Assembly (NCBI GenBank): GCA_002733995.1
Contig: NVXR01000005.1
Span: 1-64,000, forward strand
Length of the DNA: 64,000 nt
DNA from: Desulfotalea sp.
GTDB taxonomy: Bacteria; Desulfobacterota; Desulfobulbia; Desulfobulbales; Desulfocapsaceae
Direction: 5' to 3'
This document shows positions 11,096 to 19,713 of this stretch, piece by piece. The translations under genes and the position numbers were made by a program. Position 1 is the stretch's first letter. Each line of letters starts with the position of its first letter. The notes beneath the pieces are model-generated. The model was given only the letters and a program-made list of their open reading frames with translations. It did no database searches and was not told the origin of the DNA.

Positions 11096-12544
11096 TTATG
11101 GGGTATAGTTGAGTTCAACAGGGCAGTGATCCGAGCCAATAATCTCCTGCATGATTGCAGCGCCAACTACATTGTCTTTAGCATCTTTGTTGACACAAAA
11201 ATAGTCAATCCGCCAGCCCACATTTTTACTCCTTGCACTGAATCTATAACTCCACCATGAGTACTGCTCAGGCTCTTGATTGTATATACGGAAGGTGTCA
11301 ATGAACCCCGCTTCTACAAAGCTATCCATCCAGGCTCTTTCTTCTGGACTGAATCCAGCATTTTTCACATTTGTTTTCGGGTTCTTGAGATCGATTTCTT
11401 TATGGGCTACATTGAAATCGCCACAAAGAATGACATTCTTTTTCTTCTCAAGATCCTGGGCAAACAGGAGGAGCTTGGCGTCAAAGCGAAGTTTATAATC
11501 AAGACGTTTTAGTTTATCGCCTGCGTTGGGAAAATATATGTTTATGAGGTAGTAGCTGTCGAATTCAAGAGTGATAACTCGACCCTCGCAGTCAAATTCT
11601 TCATCTCCTAGACCATAGTGTACAGCGACAGGCCTTAGGCGTGAATAGAATGCCACTCCCGAGTAGCCTTTACGTTCAGCACTATGCCAGTAGGATGTGT
11701 AACCCGGGATGTTTTTGAGTGCGTCGGAAAGTTGATCCGGTTGAGCTTTTGTTTCTTGGAGTCCGATGACGTCAGCATCAAACTCCTGGAGCATTTCTAT
11801 AAAACCTTTTTTTTCAACGGCGCGAATTCCGTTAACATTCCATGAAATAAATCTAAGACCATCTGTTTGAGCCATCATTTTTCCGACAATTTTTCGAGGA
11901 CGAACCCCTTTTTGAGCGCACGTATGTGCAAGTGGACAGATATCGCAATGGGGGCCAACGGGTTTGCAAATGGATTGGCCAAAGGCCACAAGGATAGAAT
12001 TAACAGTAATCCAATACGTATCCGGCAACGTAGCCCGGAGAGCCATTTCAGTTTTAAGCGGTGTATCTGTGTTTATGTACTGCCATATATTCATAATTCT
12101 ATGTACATGAGTGTCAACACAGATTGCCGGTTTTTGATAGGCAACGCTTACAACAAGGTTGGCTGTCTTTCGGCCTACTCCAGGAAGCTTGATGAGTTCT
12201 TCAATAGTTTCTGGGACCTGATGGTTGAACTGAGCCATGGCAGCATAGAGCTTTGCAAGATGTTTGGCTTTTGTTTTATAAAATCCAACAGGGTATATGA
12301 GTTGGGTAAGTTCTTCTTCGGAGAGTTTAGCAAGTGAGTGGATGTCTGCTGCCTTTTTAAATAGCCTGGCAGAGGCTTTAGCTGTAACGTCATCTTTTGT
12401 TCGTGCAGAGAGTATGGTCGCCACAAGAACTTTGAATGGGTCCTTGGTCTGGACAGCAATAAGATCCACCACAGGAACCTGTTTGTCCTTGATCGCTTCT
12501 GTAACTGTTTTGAGATAATAATCTATATCAATTTGTTTTGGCAT
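11096..12544 (-). CDS. Endonuclease III-exonuclease III fusion protein
   Basis: One continuous frame of 482 residues joins two base-excision repair enzymes. Numbering from the alternative GTG start at 12547, residues 1-222 are endonuclease III: HhH LPGVGRKTAN with catalytic K127, D145 in CVDTHVHR, and 4Fe-4S ligands C194, C201, C204 and C210 with 6-2-5 spacing. Residues 230-483 are an ExoIII-type AP endonuclease: ISWNVNGIR, E265 (LQETKA), D377/N379 (GDFNV), RIDYF and GSDHCP. The linker is only a few basic residues, then MMAQTDG. The reading frame has no stop or frameshift at the junction. ATG at 12544 has a better distance to the AGGGA site than GTG at 12547. An internal ATG-ATG near 11870 could also yield separate ExoIII. 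Confidence 0.92.
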   Translation of the reverse strand: MPKQIDIDYYLKTVTEAIKDKQVPVVDLIAVQTKDPFKVLVATILSARTKDDVTAKASARLFKKAADIHSLAKLSEEELTQLIYPVGFYKTKAKHLAKLYAAMAQFNHQVPETIEELIKLPGVGRKTANLVVSVAYQKPAICVDTHVHRIMNIWQYINTDTPLKTEMALRATLPDTYWITVNSILVAFGQSICKPVGPHCDICPLAHTCAQKGVRPRKIVGKMMAQTDGLRFISWNVNGIRAVEKKGFIEMLQEFDADVIGLQETKAQPDQLSDALKNIPGYTSYWHSAERKGYSGVAFYSRLRPVAVHYGLGDEEFDCEGRVITLEFDSYYLINIYFPNAGDKLKRLDYKLRFDAKLLLFAQDLEKKKNVILCGDFNVAHKEIDLKNPKTNVKNAGFSPEERAWMDSFVEAGFIDTFRIYNQEPEQYSWWSYRFSARSKNVGWRIDYFCVNKDAKDNVVGAAIMQEIIGSDHCPVELNYTP

Positions 12545-12590
12545 CACAAGTCCCTGCTTTGATTTGGTCTTTTTTTACGAAATTTTCTTG

Positions 12591-13847
12591 TTACAGGCTA
12601 AGAGTATCTTCTTCAAAGGAGAGGGTAGCCATGTAGTCCTCGATGTTTTCTTCTCTTCTGATGAGTTCTACACTGCCATCAATTTTTAATAAAAGCTCTT
12701 TGGGACGGAGGCTGCCATTATAATTAAAACCCATGGCAATGCCGTGGGCACCGGTGTCCTGAATGATGAGCATATCTCCAGTAGAAATTACTGGTAGTTC
12801 GCGCTGTACCGCAAATTTATCGTTATTTTCACACAATGATCCAACAACGTCGACGATTTCAGTTGCTGTATTCTCTTTTCCCACAACATCAATATGATGG
12901 TAAGCGTTATATATGCCGGGACGCATGAGGGCAGACATAGAGGCATCTATGCCCACATATGTGCGGTATATTTCTTTTCTGTTAATTGCTCTACTTGCAA
13001 GAACGCCATGGGGGCCAGTCATATAACGACCACTTTCCATATAGAGTGCAGGTTGATAGCCATAAGAGTCAGCGAAGTCTGTAAATAATGTTGTGATTTC
13101 GTTTGCCATGGAGGTCAGGTCGAGCTCGGGGGTATTGGGGGTATATGGGATACCCAGCCCTCCACCTATATTAATGAATTCAAAGGTAATGTCTACTTCT
13201 TTAGAGATAACGGTGATGAGGTCCAGCAACATCTGAACTGTTTGTACCATATATGTATAGTTGAGTTCGTTTGAGGCGAGCATGGTGTGTAAACCAAAGC
13301 GGGTGGCTCCTTTGTCCTTTACCCTGCGATATGCTGCAACGATCTGGTCGTGACTTACTCCGTATTTTGCCTCTGTGGGCGTGCCGATAATCTCATTACC
13401 GGTTCTTCTCGCACCCGGATTGTATCGAAAACAGACAAGATCCGGTAGTACAGGAACGCTGTCTATGAGGTTGATGTCGTCAAGGTTGAGTATGCAACCA
13501 CCGGCAAGGGCCGCTTCAGAAAAATCAAGGCCACTTGTATTGTTAGAGGTAAATATAATATCATCTGGGGTCGCGCCTGCCTGTCTGCTGAGTCGGAGCT
13601 CAGCAATTGAGCTGCAATCAAAGCCAAAACCCATATCTTTCATTAAGGCCAAAATCTTAGGATTTGGAAGAGCCTTGACGGCATAAAATTCTTTAAAGCA
13701 ATCAATTCCTGAAAATGCTTCCTGAAGTTTTTGACCTGTACTTCGAATTCCTGCTTCGTCATAGATATGAAAAGGGGTCTGGTAATGATCCGCTATTGTT
13801 TGAATAACAGGGTAGAGGCGTTTTTTATAAGATTGTGAAATTGGCAT
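12591..13847 (-). CDS. lysA: Diaminopimelate decarboxylase (LysA family)
   Basis: This 418-residue fold-III PLP enzyme catalyses the last step of lysine biosynthesis, decarboxylating meso-diaminopimelate. The PLP lysine is K58 in YAVKAL. It has the glycine-rich phosphate loop INIGGGLGIPY, the ESGRYMTG substrate segment, and a C-E-x2-D-like element LCENND where the family active-site Cys sits. The CENND and ESGR variants differ from the usual CESGD and EPGR, so a related decarboxylase (for example carboxynorspermidine) is a minor alternative. The gene lies 17 bases after an Lrp-type regulator on the same strand, suggesting co-transcription and amino-acid-responsive control. Confidence 0.82.
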   Translation of the reverse strand: MPISQSYKKRLYPVIQTIADHYQTPFHIYDEAGIRSTGQKLQEAFSGIDCFKEFYAVKALPNPKILALMKDMGFGFDCSSIAELRLSRQAGATPDDIIFTSNNTSGLDFSEAALAGGCILNLDDINLIDSVPVLPDLVCFRYNPGARRTGNEIIGTPTEAKYGVSHDQIVAAYRRVKDKGATRFGLHTMLASNELNYTYMVQTVQMLLDLITVISKEVDITFEFINIGGGLGIPYTPNTPELDLTSMANEITTLFTDFADSYGYQPALYMESGRYMTGPHGVLASRAINRKEIYRTYVGIDASMSALMRPGIYNAYHHIDVVGKENTATEIVDVVGSLCENNDKFAVQRELPVISTGDMLIIQDTGAHGIAMGFNYNGSLRPKELLLKIDGSVELIRREENIEDYMATLSFEEDTLSL

Positions 13848-13864
13848 AGTAGTATTCCGTAGCT

Positions 13865-14323
13865 CTATATTGATTGGGGCAGGGGAAACCTGCTTGTTTC
13901 TTTATTTGTAGAGAGGACAATCTCAGACCTAGTCCCTAAAACCCCGTCGATTGTCTTGATTTTGTTTTTTAAGATCTCTCCAAGAACGACACTGTTCTTG
14001 CACCGTACTTTTGTAAGATAGCAATCGTTCCCCGATATAAAATGAACCTCTTGAATGTCAGTTATCTGAGCGAGTTTTTCGCCAATGATTTCCTCTTGTC
14101 CAGGGGCTACTGTTATATGTATGTAGGCGATCATAGAACGCTGGAAACGTTCAGGGTTGAGCGTGACTTCATAGCCATCTATAATCCCTGATTTCTCCAT
14201 CTTTTTTACACGTTCAAGTACCGCAGAAGGGGCGAGACCCACCTGACGTGAGACCTCTATGTTGGGGATACGTGCTTTTTTTTGAAGAATTTTCAGGATC
14301 TCCAAACTCTTTCCATCGATCAT
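13865..14323 (-). CDS. Lrp/AsnC family transcriptional regulator
   Basis: The protein has 152 residues: an N-terminal winged helix-turn-helix (about 2-60, with NIEVSRQVGLAPSAVLERVKKME) and a C-terminal RAM/AsnC ligand-binding domain. These proteins form octamers or dimers and sense amino acids. I start it at the ATG preceded by AAAGGAG with five-base spacing, not at a longer in-frame start. It sits directly upstream of lysA in the same direction, so lysine or a precursor is a plausible ligand, but this is an inference. Confidence 0.9.
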   Translation of the reverse strand: MIDGKSLEILKILQKKARIPNIEVSRQVGLAPSAVLERVKKMEKSGIIDGYEVTLNPERFQRSMIAYIHITVAPGQEEIIGEKLAQITDIQEVHFISGNDCYLTKVRCKNSVVLGEILKNKIKTIDGVLGTRSEIVLSTNKETSRFPLPQSI

Positions 14324-14971
14324 ACAGTCTCCTTTGTGAATAAGAGAATTATATTCGCAAATATTGCCGTAGTCAAGCATGATATCCTGTAAGATCGAGT
14401 TGTGTGTGTGCGGATGATGTTTTTTGGAGATGGATGTGGCACCAATTGTTTATAGTTCAAAATGCAGGTTTACGGCCCTCTATATTGGAAAATACTCATT
14501 ATTCTTGGTTTGCACAGCCCATGGGCGTTGGAGACTGTTTGGTTTCACTCTAACGCAGCTCCCTGTGGCTATCATAACTTTATTCTTCCTAGCTCAAGAG
14601 CTGTCTGATAAGTGGAGTTGAAAGGTGGCTTGATGGGGGCAATAGTCACATTGTTTATCTCATATGTGTCCATGGCGCATCTCTTGCTTTGGTCTTTTTG
14701 GTACCAGTGAACTGCTGATAAATGTAAGTGGCTCGTGTGGACGCATCTCAAAAATTAAAACCCGTTACATTCAGTATAGTGATACCTAGAGAGAATGTGA
14801 GGGGGGCAAGAAAAACATACTTGTGGTTTCAGGGTTTCGGTGGGACAATAAATGAGAGGATAGTAATTTGTGAAACACACTCCGTCTTAAATGTGGGGTG
14901 TGTCGTTTTACAGCGGGTTGTCGCTTCTGGTTTCTGTTTTGATCCAAAAATATGAAAAAGAGAAGAGCGTT
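14324..14971. other. Gene-free region between lrp and a glycosyltransferase
   Basis: Two short plus-strand open frames occur (about 14430-14621 and 14728-14955), but neither has a convincing ribosome site or recognisable similarity. The divergent promoters of the flanking genes must lie here. Nothing else is recognised. Confidence 0.4.
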
Positions 14972-15670
14972 ATGGCCGAAGTTACCATTATTATTCCAAC
15001 TCTAAATGAAGAGGAAAATGTTGATTTTTTGCTGGAAAGAGTTTTTGAAGTCAAGGATGCGGCAGGTCTTGATTTTAAGGTACTCTTTGTTGATTCCGCA
15101 TCGATTGATAGGACCTGTGACTGTGTGGAAAAATGGCAAAATAAACGACCGGTTACACTGTTGCGCCGTGATGTTAATGTTGGTCTCGCTCCTGCGGTAA
15201 TTGCTGCTGCACATCAGGTTGATACAGCCTATGTTCTGGTGATGGATGCCGATCTTAGCCATCCGCCTGAAAAAATACCTAGCATGCTTGCTCCTCTTTT
15301 GTGTGGGCAGTGTGATATGGTAATTGGCAGTCGATACGTGAAGGGAGGGGCTGTGCCTGATTGGCCCTTATCTAGAAAACTATCTTCCAAACTTGCTACC
15401 TTACCGGCACTCTGCTTTTGCAGTGCAAAAGATCCTTTGGCCGGTTTCTTTGCTGTGAAGACTCGTTTTATTACCGGCCTACATACGGATATTCCGGGTT
15501 TTAAAATTGGCTTTGCGGTATTGGCTGAATATCATAAAAGTATTCGGATACAAGAAATACCCATCACCTTCAGGGATCGGGACCATGGACAATCAAAGAT
15601 GACCCGGGGGATCGTGTACGATTACCTTCGGCAACTCGGTAGCCTTGCTAAAGGGCGTATGGGTCTATAA
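14972..15670 (+). CDS. Family 2 glycosyltransferase (polyprenol-phosphate mannosyltransferase-like)
   Basis: This 232-residue GT-A fold enzyme lacks C-terminal membrane segments. It has TIIIPTLNEEENV at the N-terminus, a VDSASIDRT element, the metal-binding DADLSHPPEKI and IGSRYVKGG, all typical of dolichol/polyprenol-phosphate mannosyl- or glucosyltransferases. Such enzymes load a sugar on a lipid carrier at the cytoplasmic face of the membrane. I start it at ATG (MAEVTIII); a 27-residue extension upstream is not conserved in the family. It is a single gene, convergent with fumC. The sugar donor cannot be told from the sequence. Confidence 0.85.
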   Translation: MAEVTIIIPTLNEEENVDFLLERVFEVKDAAGLDFKVLFVDSASIDRTCDCVEKWQNKRPVTLLRRDVNVGLAPAVIAAAHQVDTAYVLVMDADLSHPPEKIPSMLAPLLCGQCDMVIGSRYVKGGAVPDWPLSRKLSSKLATLPALCFCSAKDPLAGFFAVKTRFITGLHTDIPGFKIGFAVLAEYHKSIRIQEIPITFRDRDHGQSKMTRGIVYDYLRQLGSLAKGRMGL

Positions 15671-15686
15671 TGTCGTTTTTCTTGCT

Positions 15687-17072
15687 TTATTTACTTTCCA
15701 CAAATCCACCATCGGCGAGGACCTGTGGATCGAGCAAGTGGCGCAAGGTTTTCTTGGACATATCTGTCATTTCTATTGCAACTTCTAAGATTGGTCTTTG
15801 CTCTTTTTCGGCAACTTTTGCAATTTTAGCAGCTTTATTGTAACCAATGTATGGTGCTAAAGATGTTACCAGAATTGGGTTGAGACGTAATGTCGTTGAA
15901 AGTTTTTCTTTGTTTACTGTGGCACGTTTAATAGCTTTTTCTCCAAGGCTATCGGCACAGCCTGTGAGTAATTCAATTGATTCCAGAATAATAGTTGCTG
16001 CAAGGGGAAGCATGGTGTTGAGCTGGAAGTTGCCTCCGAGGCCTGCGATGTTCATAGTGGTCTCATTACCAATGACTTTTGCTGTTGCCATAAGAACTGC
16101 TTCAGGAATAACCGGGTTTATTTTAGCAGGCATAATGGAAGAGCCAGGCTGCAGTGCAGGGAGTTGTATTTCTCCGAAACCATTGTGAGGACCGGAATTC
16201 ATAAGTCTGAGATCATTTGCAATTTTACTTATGCAAATGGCACAGGTCTTGAGATGGGACATATGTTCAACGACACTGTCTAGGCTGCTCAAGCCTTTAA
16301 ACGTTGAAATGCTTTGGCTAAAATTGAGTTCAAACTGTTTCTTAAGAGTCGCGATTGTGATTGTCGCAAACTGAGGATGGCAATTAACACCACTACCTAC
16401 TGCTGTGCCCCCAAGGGGCAGTCGCATGAGTCGAGGGAGGGAGGTCTCAAATCGTTCTATACACTCAGCAATCTGACAGCTCCAACCCTTGCATTCGTCA
16501 ATCAGTTTAATGGGCAGAGCATCCATGAGATGAGTCCTGCCTGTTTTGATTACTGCAGAGTTGTTATTGGCAAAGATCTCAATGTTTTCGATGAGCCTTT
16601 TAAGGGCTGGGATGAGCTGGGATGAGGTTTTGACTGCGGTTGAGAGTTGCATGGCTGAGGGTATGACATCGTTACTGCTCTGGCATAAGTTGACATGATC
16701 GTTTGGTGAAATTGTGGCCTCAGGTTGACTACTTATTTTGGCAATAACTTCATTGACGTTCATGTTGGTACTGGTACCGGAACCGGTCTGGAAGACGGTG
16801 ACAGGGAATTGATGCAGGGGCTTTCGTTCGAGAATTAAATCTACTGCTGTAGCTATTCTGATGGATTGTTCCTGGGTTAGCAGGCCTAGTTCGCCATTGG
16901 TCTTTGCGGCAGCGAGTTTAATATGTAGTACGGCCTCTATAAAACTCCATGGCATAGGGTCTTTTGAAATAGTGAAATTGTCCACAGCTCTTTGGGTTTG
17001 TGCTCCGTACAGGGCTGTGGAGATCACTGTAACTTTACCCATTGTATCGGTTTCAGTTCTGTATTCTTTCAT
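15687..17072 (-). CDS. fumC: Fumarate hydratase class II
   Basis: This 461-residue member of the fumarase/aspartase superfamily interconverts fumarate and malate. It has GSGTSTNMNVNEV, PNDHVNLCQSSND, RTHLMDALP, GGTAVGSG and the superfamily signature GSSIMPAKINPV with the catalytic loop serine. The length matches FumC (about 465). Aspartase is a possible alternative since the family motifs overlap, but the PNDHVN and GGTAVG context favours fumarase. There are small changes from the usual sequence (SPNDH for HPNDH, LCQSS for KSQSS). It appears monocistronic. Confidence 0.82.
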   Translation of the reverse strand: MKEYRTETDTMGKVTVISTALYGAQTQRAVDNFTISKDPMPWSFIEAVLHIKLAAAKTNGELGLLTQEQSIRIATAVDLILERKPLHQFPVTVFQTGSGTSTNMNVNEVIAKISSQPEATISPNDHVNLCQSSNDVIPSAMQLSTAVKTSSQLIPALKRLIENIEIFANNNSAVIKTGRTHLMDALPIKLIDECKGWSCQIAECIERFETSLPRLMRLPLGGTAVGSGVNCHPQFATITIATLKKQFELNFSQSISTFKGLSSLDSVVEHMSHLKTCAICISKIANDLRLMNSGPHNGFGEIQLPALQPGSSIMPAKINPVIPEAVLMATAKVIGNETTMNIAGLGGNFQLNTMLPLAATIILESIELLTGCADSLGEKAIKRATVNKEKLSTTLRLNPILVTSLAPYIGYNKAAKIAKVAEKEQRPILEVAIEMTDMSKKTLRHLLDPQVLADGGFVESK

Positions 17073-17248
17073 GGCAAATTTAAGTGGTTATCTAGAGATT
17101 TAAGGGGAGGATAGGAGTTCCTATGCTGAAACTATAAAGCCCAAATCTCTATTGTCTAGAAAAAAGGATAACCATTAGATGGAGTCTTGCTCCTTTGCTA
17201 GGGGAATAAATATAACAATTGTTGGGGGGAGGGGAGAGGCGAAGGGAG

Positions 17249-17276
17249 GGCTGACCGTTTAAAAACACGGCCAGCC
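17249..17276 (-). terminator. Hairpin downstream of desulfoferrodoxin
   Basis: GGCTGACCGT (17249-17258) and ACGGCCAGCC (17267-17276) form a 10-base stem with one mismatch just after the dfx stop. No T run follows on the minus strand, so it is an imperfect terminator or an mRNA-stabilising hairpin. Confidence 0.4.
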
Positions 17277-17291
17277 GGAACAACGGACAGA

Positions 17292-17666
17292 CTATTTCTT
17301 CCAGAGACCGTGCAAGTTGCAGTAGGCTCGTGCTGTAACGTTATCAGCAGAAACTGGGAAAAATGCTTCTGGTTTATCTGTAGGATTAAGGAATTGTCTG
17401 TAAACAATATTGTCAACAGAAAGCTCAATCCATTCGATCCAGTGATCGTCTGTCATTGGGTGGTCAACTGAACCAACTGATACCTGCCAGCCGCCGTCTT
17501 TTTTTTCTAAAACAGGGATGTGCTTTTCTACCGCTGCATCGGTGGTATTCTCAATCTGCATTGTCATCTCTTGACCGCAGCACATAAGATCTGCACCACC
17601 TGCTGTAAGAATCTCGGCAACGTTTCCACAGATACTACATTTATAAACAGCCAGTTTTTGTGCCAT
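17292..17666 (-). CDS. dfx: Desulfoferrodoxin (two-iron superoxide reductase)
   Basis: This 124-residue protein reduces superoxide to hydrogen peroxide in the cytoplasm of anaerobes. The N-terminal desulforedoxin-like Fe(Cys)4 centre is complete (C10, C13, C29, C30). The catalytic Fe(His)4(Cys) site is represented by the His of KHIP, those of VDHP and DDHW, and the C-terminal CNLH. It has a full 2Fe-SOR layout and family-typical length. A good AGGAG ribosome site precedes the ATG. It lies downstream of a ModE-like regulator and a Fur-like palindrome on the same side, suggesting metal or oxidative-stress control. Confidence 0.96.
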   Translation of the reverse strand: MAQKLAVYKCSICGNVAEILTAGGADLMCCGQEMTMQIENTTDAAVEKHIPVLEKKDGGWQVSVGSVDHPMTDDHWIEWIELSVDNIVYRQFLNPTDKPEAFFPVSADNVTARAYCNLHGLWKK

Positions 17667-18178
17667 TCGTAAATCTCCTGAATTTTGATTATGTTGTTAA
17701 AAACGAATATTGAGTCAGCAAGTGTGACCGAATATTCAGTGAATTAAATTATTTAGAATGTATGTTTGGCTCTAAAATCCGTAAATCATTAAACGTACCG
17801 TTTCCACGGTCAGCAGAGCCTCACTATCAAGGCATTAAGCGCGAGCCCTGTTAGGTTCTTCTCTGGGCTTTTCTGTTACATAATCTCATTTGCTGCTGAA
17901 AATGAGGTACTGATAAATCCTGCCGATTCAACTTCGTTGCTAATAGTAATCATAGTCCTTGTATGGATCAATTATAATTATAATAATAATTATTAGGGAG
18001 TAGTTCTGCAGAGTTCGATGGCTCTTTTTGCAGATATTTAGCTTAAGACACAATGAAGATAGAACCGCTTTTTCGGTAATTGTGGGCTTGTTTTGTTGTG
18101 GCCAGTACGCTTGATCTGTCGTTAAATATAGTCCCGAGGGTGTGATGTTTTGTGCTGATGGTCACCGCTGTGATGGCA
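17667..18178. other. Long dfx upstream region
   Basis: A 512-base stretch without a credible gene. It contains a Fur-like palindrome (listed separately) inside a very AT-rich segment at about 17970-17996, and a CTCATTT/AAATGAG dyad near 17885. It could hold a long dfx leader or a small regulatory RNA. Confidence 0.4.
17981..17995. promoter_or_regulatory. Fur/PerR-like 7-1-7 palindrome
   Basis: TAATAAT-A-ATTATTA is a perfect 7-1-7 inverted repeat, close to the Fur-family core TGATAAT-N-ATTATCA (one difference per half). It overlaps a second AT palindrome, TTATAATTATAA (17972-17983). It lies 315 bases before the dfx start codon. Iron or peroxide control of dfx is plausible, but AT richness raises the chance background. 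Confidence 0.45.
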
Positions 18179-18538
18179 TTATTGTTTAAAAAGTTCAGAG
18201 AATCTCTTGTCGGCGAAATCCTCTATTTCTCGTTGTAGTTTTCTGTAATTTTCGATGAGTTCTTTGGCCTTTGGAGTCAGGGTTGTTCCGCTGGCTGCGC
18301 CTCTTCCTTTGGTTGAAACAACGAGTTCGTCAGAGATGTTGTTCTGCAACGTTTTTATGTGTGACCAAGCCTTTTTATAGTTAAGGCCCATCTTCTCTGC
18401 CGCTTTTGCAATGGATCCTTCGTTCTCGATTTGTTCAAGAATCTCAGTTTTACCTTTGCCAAAAAGAAGATCTTTGTGGTCATTTTCAATCCATATCTTT
18501 GTTCTAATATGGAAGGCAGTCGAGTCGTTTGGCTTCAT
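18179..18538 (-). CDS. ModE-type winged-helix regulator lacking the molybdate domain
   Basis: This 119-residue protein corresponds to the LysR-like N-terminal DNA-binding domain of ModE: a GKTEILEQIENEGSI start, the helix-turn-helix AKAAEKMGLNYKKAWSHIK, and GRGAASGTTLTPKAKELIENY, which is the standard wing and dimerisation helix of this family. The C-terminal TOBE (molbindin) domains are absent, so it may not sense molybdate itself. It is upstream of dfx on the same strand but 512 bases away. No clear ribosome site was seen. Confidence 0.87.
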   Translation of the reverse strand: MKPNDSTAFHIRTKIWIENDHKDLLFGKGKTEILEQIENEGSIAKAAEKMGLNYKKAWSHIKTLQNNISDELVVSTKGRGAASGTTLTPKAKELIENYRKLQREIEDFADKRFSELFKQ

Positions 18539-18838
18539 GGGTGACCAGTATGGATGAATGTTTAGAAAATAGTAAATTGTTTATGTTATCTCTTTGATGT
18601 TGATCTTCTTACATTACTTATTGTAACCTACAGCTATGGAAATCAGCAACAATACTATTGTGATATAAAAAACAATTATGGGCTAGGGAGAACCTAGTGA
18701 CGTAGAGAACTTTTGGTTATTATTCTCTTTTATTGATAGATCTGTGGCGGACAGCCTGTTGATACTTATCATAAATAACTGGAGATTCCTGTCTGTTAAC
18801 AAATAGAATCTATTATACTAATTCAAAGAGGTTTTCTT
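18539..18838. other. Divergent promoter region of modE-like gene and ferritin
   Basis: A 300-base AT-rich region with no gene. It must carry the promoters for both flanking genes. A TTGATACTTATCAT segment near 18757 is weakly Fur-box-like, which would fit ferritin, but it is not a convincing palindrome. Confidence 0.35.
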
Positions 18839-19345
18839 ATGATCAGTGATAAAATGTGCAAGGCTCTTAATAACCAAGTCAATGCAGAGTTGTTTTCGTC
18901 TTACCTTTATCTTTCTATGTCCTCCTGGTTTAGCGAGCGTTCTCTCTCTGGCTTTGCCTCATGGATGCGTGTTCAGGCACAGGAAGAGTTATCCCATGGT
19001 ATGAAAATATATGATTACATATTAGAGCGTGGTGGAAAAATTGAGTTTGGAACCATTGAGCAACCTGAGTCAAAGTGGCAAGCAGCTGCTGAAATAGTTG
19101 AAGAGGTGGCCAAGCATGAAGCGAAGGTTACTGGACTTGTTAATGATCTGGTAGACGTTGCTTTTGCACAAAAAGATCATGCCACAAATATTTTTCTTCA
19201 ATGGTTCGTTGCGGAACAGGTGGAAGAAGAGGCTAGTGTTGGTGAGGTTCTTGAGCGCATGAAGATGATTGATGGTGATTCTGCAGGTATGTTCGCCATG
19301 GATATGGAGCTGGGTAAAAGGGTGTTTACTGCACCTGTAGAATAA
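18839..19345 (+). CDS. ftnA: Ferritin (iron-storage protein)
   Basis: This 168-residue non-haem bacterial ferritin forms a 24-mer shell that oxidises and stores iron. Ferroxidase ligands are visible: E17 in NAELFSSYLYL, E50 and H53 in QEELSHGMKIYDY, and the Glu/Gln residues in the later helix (VAEQVEEE). It is a four-helix bundle of normal length. A clear AGAGG ribosome site precedes the ATG. A Sec-encoding gene follows after 29 bases, so ferritin and the selenoprotein probably share a transcript. Confidence 0.95.
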   Translation: MISDKMCKALNNQVNAELFSSYLYLSMSSWFSERSLSGFASWMRVQAQEELSHGMKIYDYILERGGKIEFGTIEQPESKWQAAAEIVEEVAKHEAKVTGLVNDLVDVAFAQKDHATNIFLQWFVAEQVEEEASVGEVLERMKMIDGDSAGMFAMDMELGKRVFTAPVE

Positions 19346-19374
19346 CAATATTAATTATATTAATGGAGCTGACT

Positions 19375-19713
19375 TTGAAGATCGATTGGGCGTACATGCG
19401 TAAGGGCTGAATATCTTGTAAAAAAGCCTGGAAGGTGATGGAAGAAAAAAATGTTATTGTTGAGACTGAAGTTGATGCAAAAAAAGAAACCTGCCAAAGA
19501 GAAGATGCGTGGGATCTGGTGCATAAGGCTGGCAAATTAGTAGTTGCCAGTGGCCAGAAAACGCTTGAGTATGATCCTCGTTCTGCGGATAAGGAAGAGG
19601 TCCTGAAAAAAATAACCGGACGTACGGGTAATCTAAGGGCTCCAACCCTTAGAATTGGTGATACATACTACGTCGGTTTTAATGTTGGCATGTACGAAAG
19701 TCTATTTGTTTAA
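19375..19713 (+). CDS. ArsC-family (thioredoxin-fold) selenoprotein with in-frame TGA
   Basis: Read with UGA at 19408-19410 as selenocysteine, the frame gives about 112 residues starting KIDWAYMRKG, then U12-I-S-C15, a redox UxxC motif, followed by the conserved ETEVDAKKE and GNLRAPTLR and ending GFNVGMYESLFV. Conventional reading would start only at 19435 and lose the active site. The family is the ArsC-like (seleno)proteins of anaerobes; the redox substrate is unknown. A small hairpin (stem 19426-19429/19433-19436, loop GGA) begins about 15 bases after the UGA, which fits a bacterial SECIS. The start is probably TTG at 19375, six bases after GGAG; in-frame ATG at 19363 is the alternative. 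SelB is encoded at 41817. It follows ferritin closely. Confidence 0.85.

Noticed and set aside
14424..14955. Two plus-strand open frames upstream of the glycosyltransferase
   Set aside because: Weak or no start signals, no similarity, and composition like the surrounding intergenic DNA.
19435..19713. Reading the ArsC-like gene as an ordinary 92-residue protein
   Set aside because: This start omits the active-site motif and the conserved N-terminus that continues upstream through the TGA.
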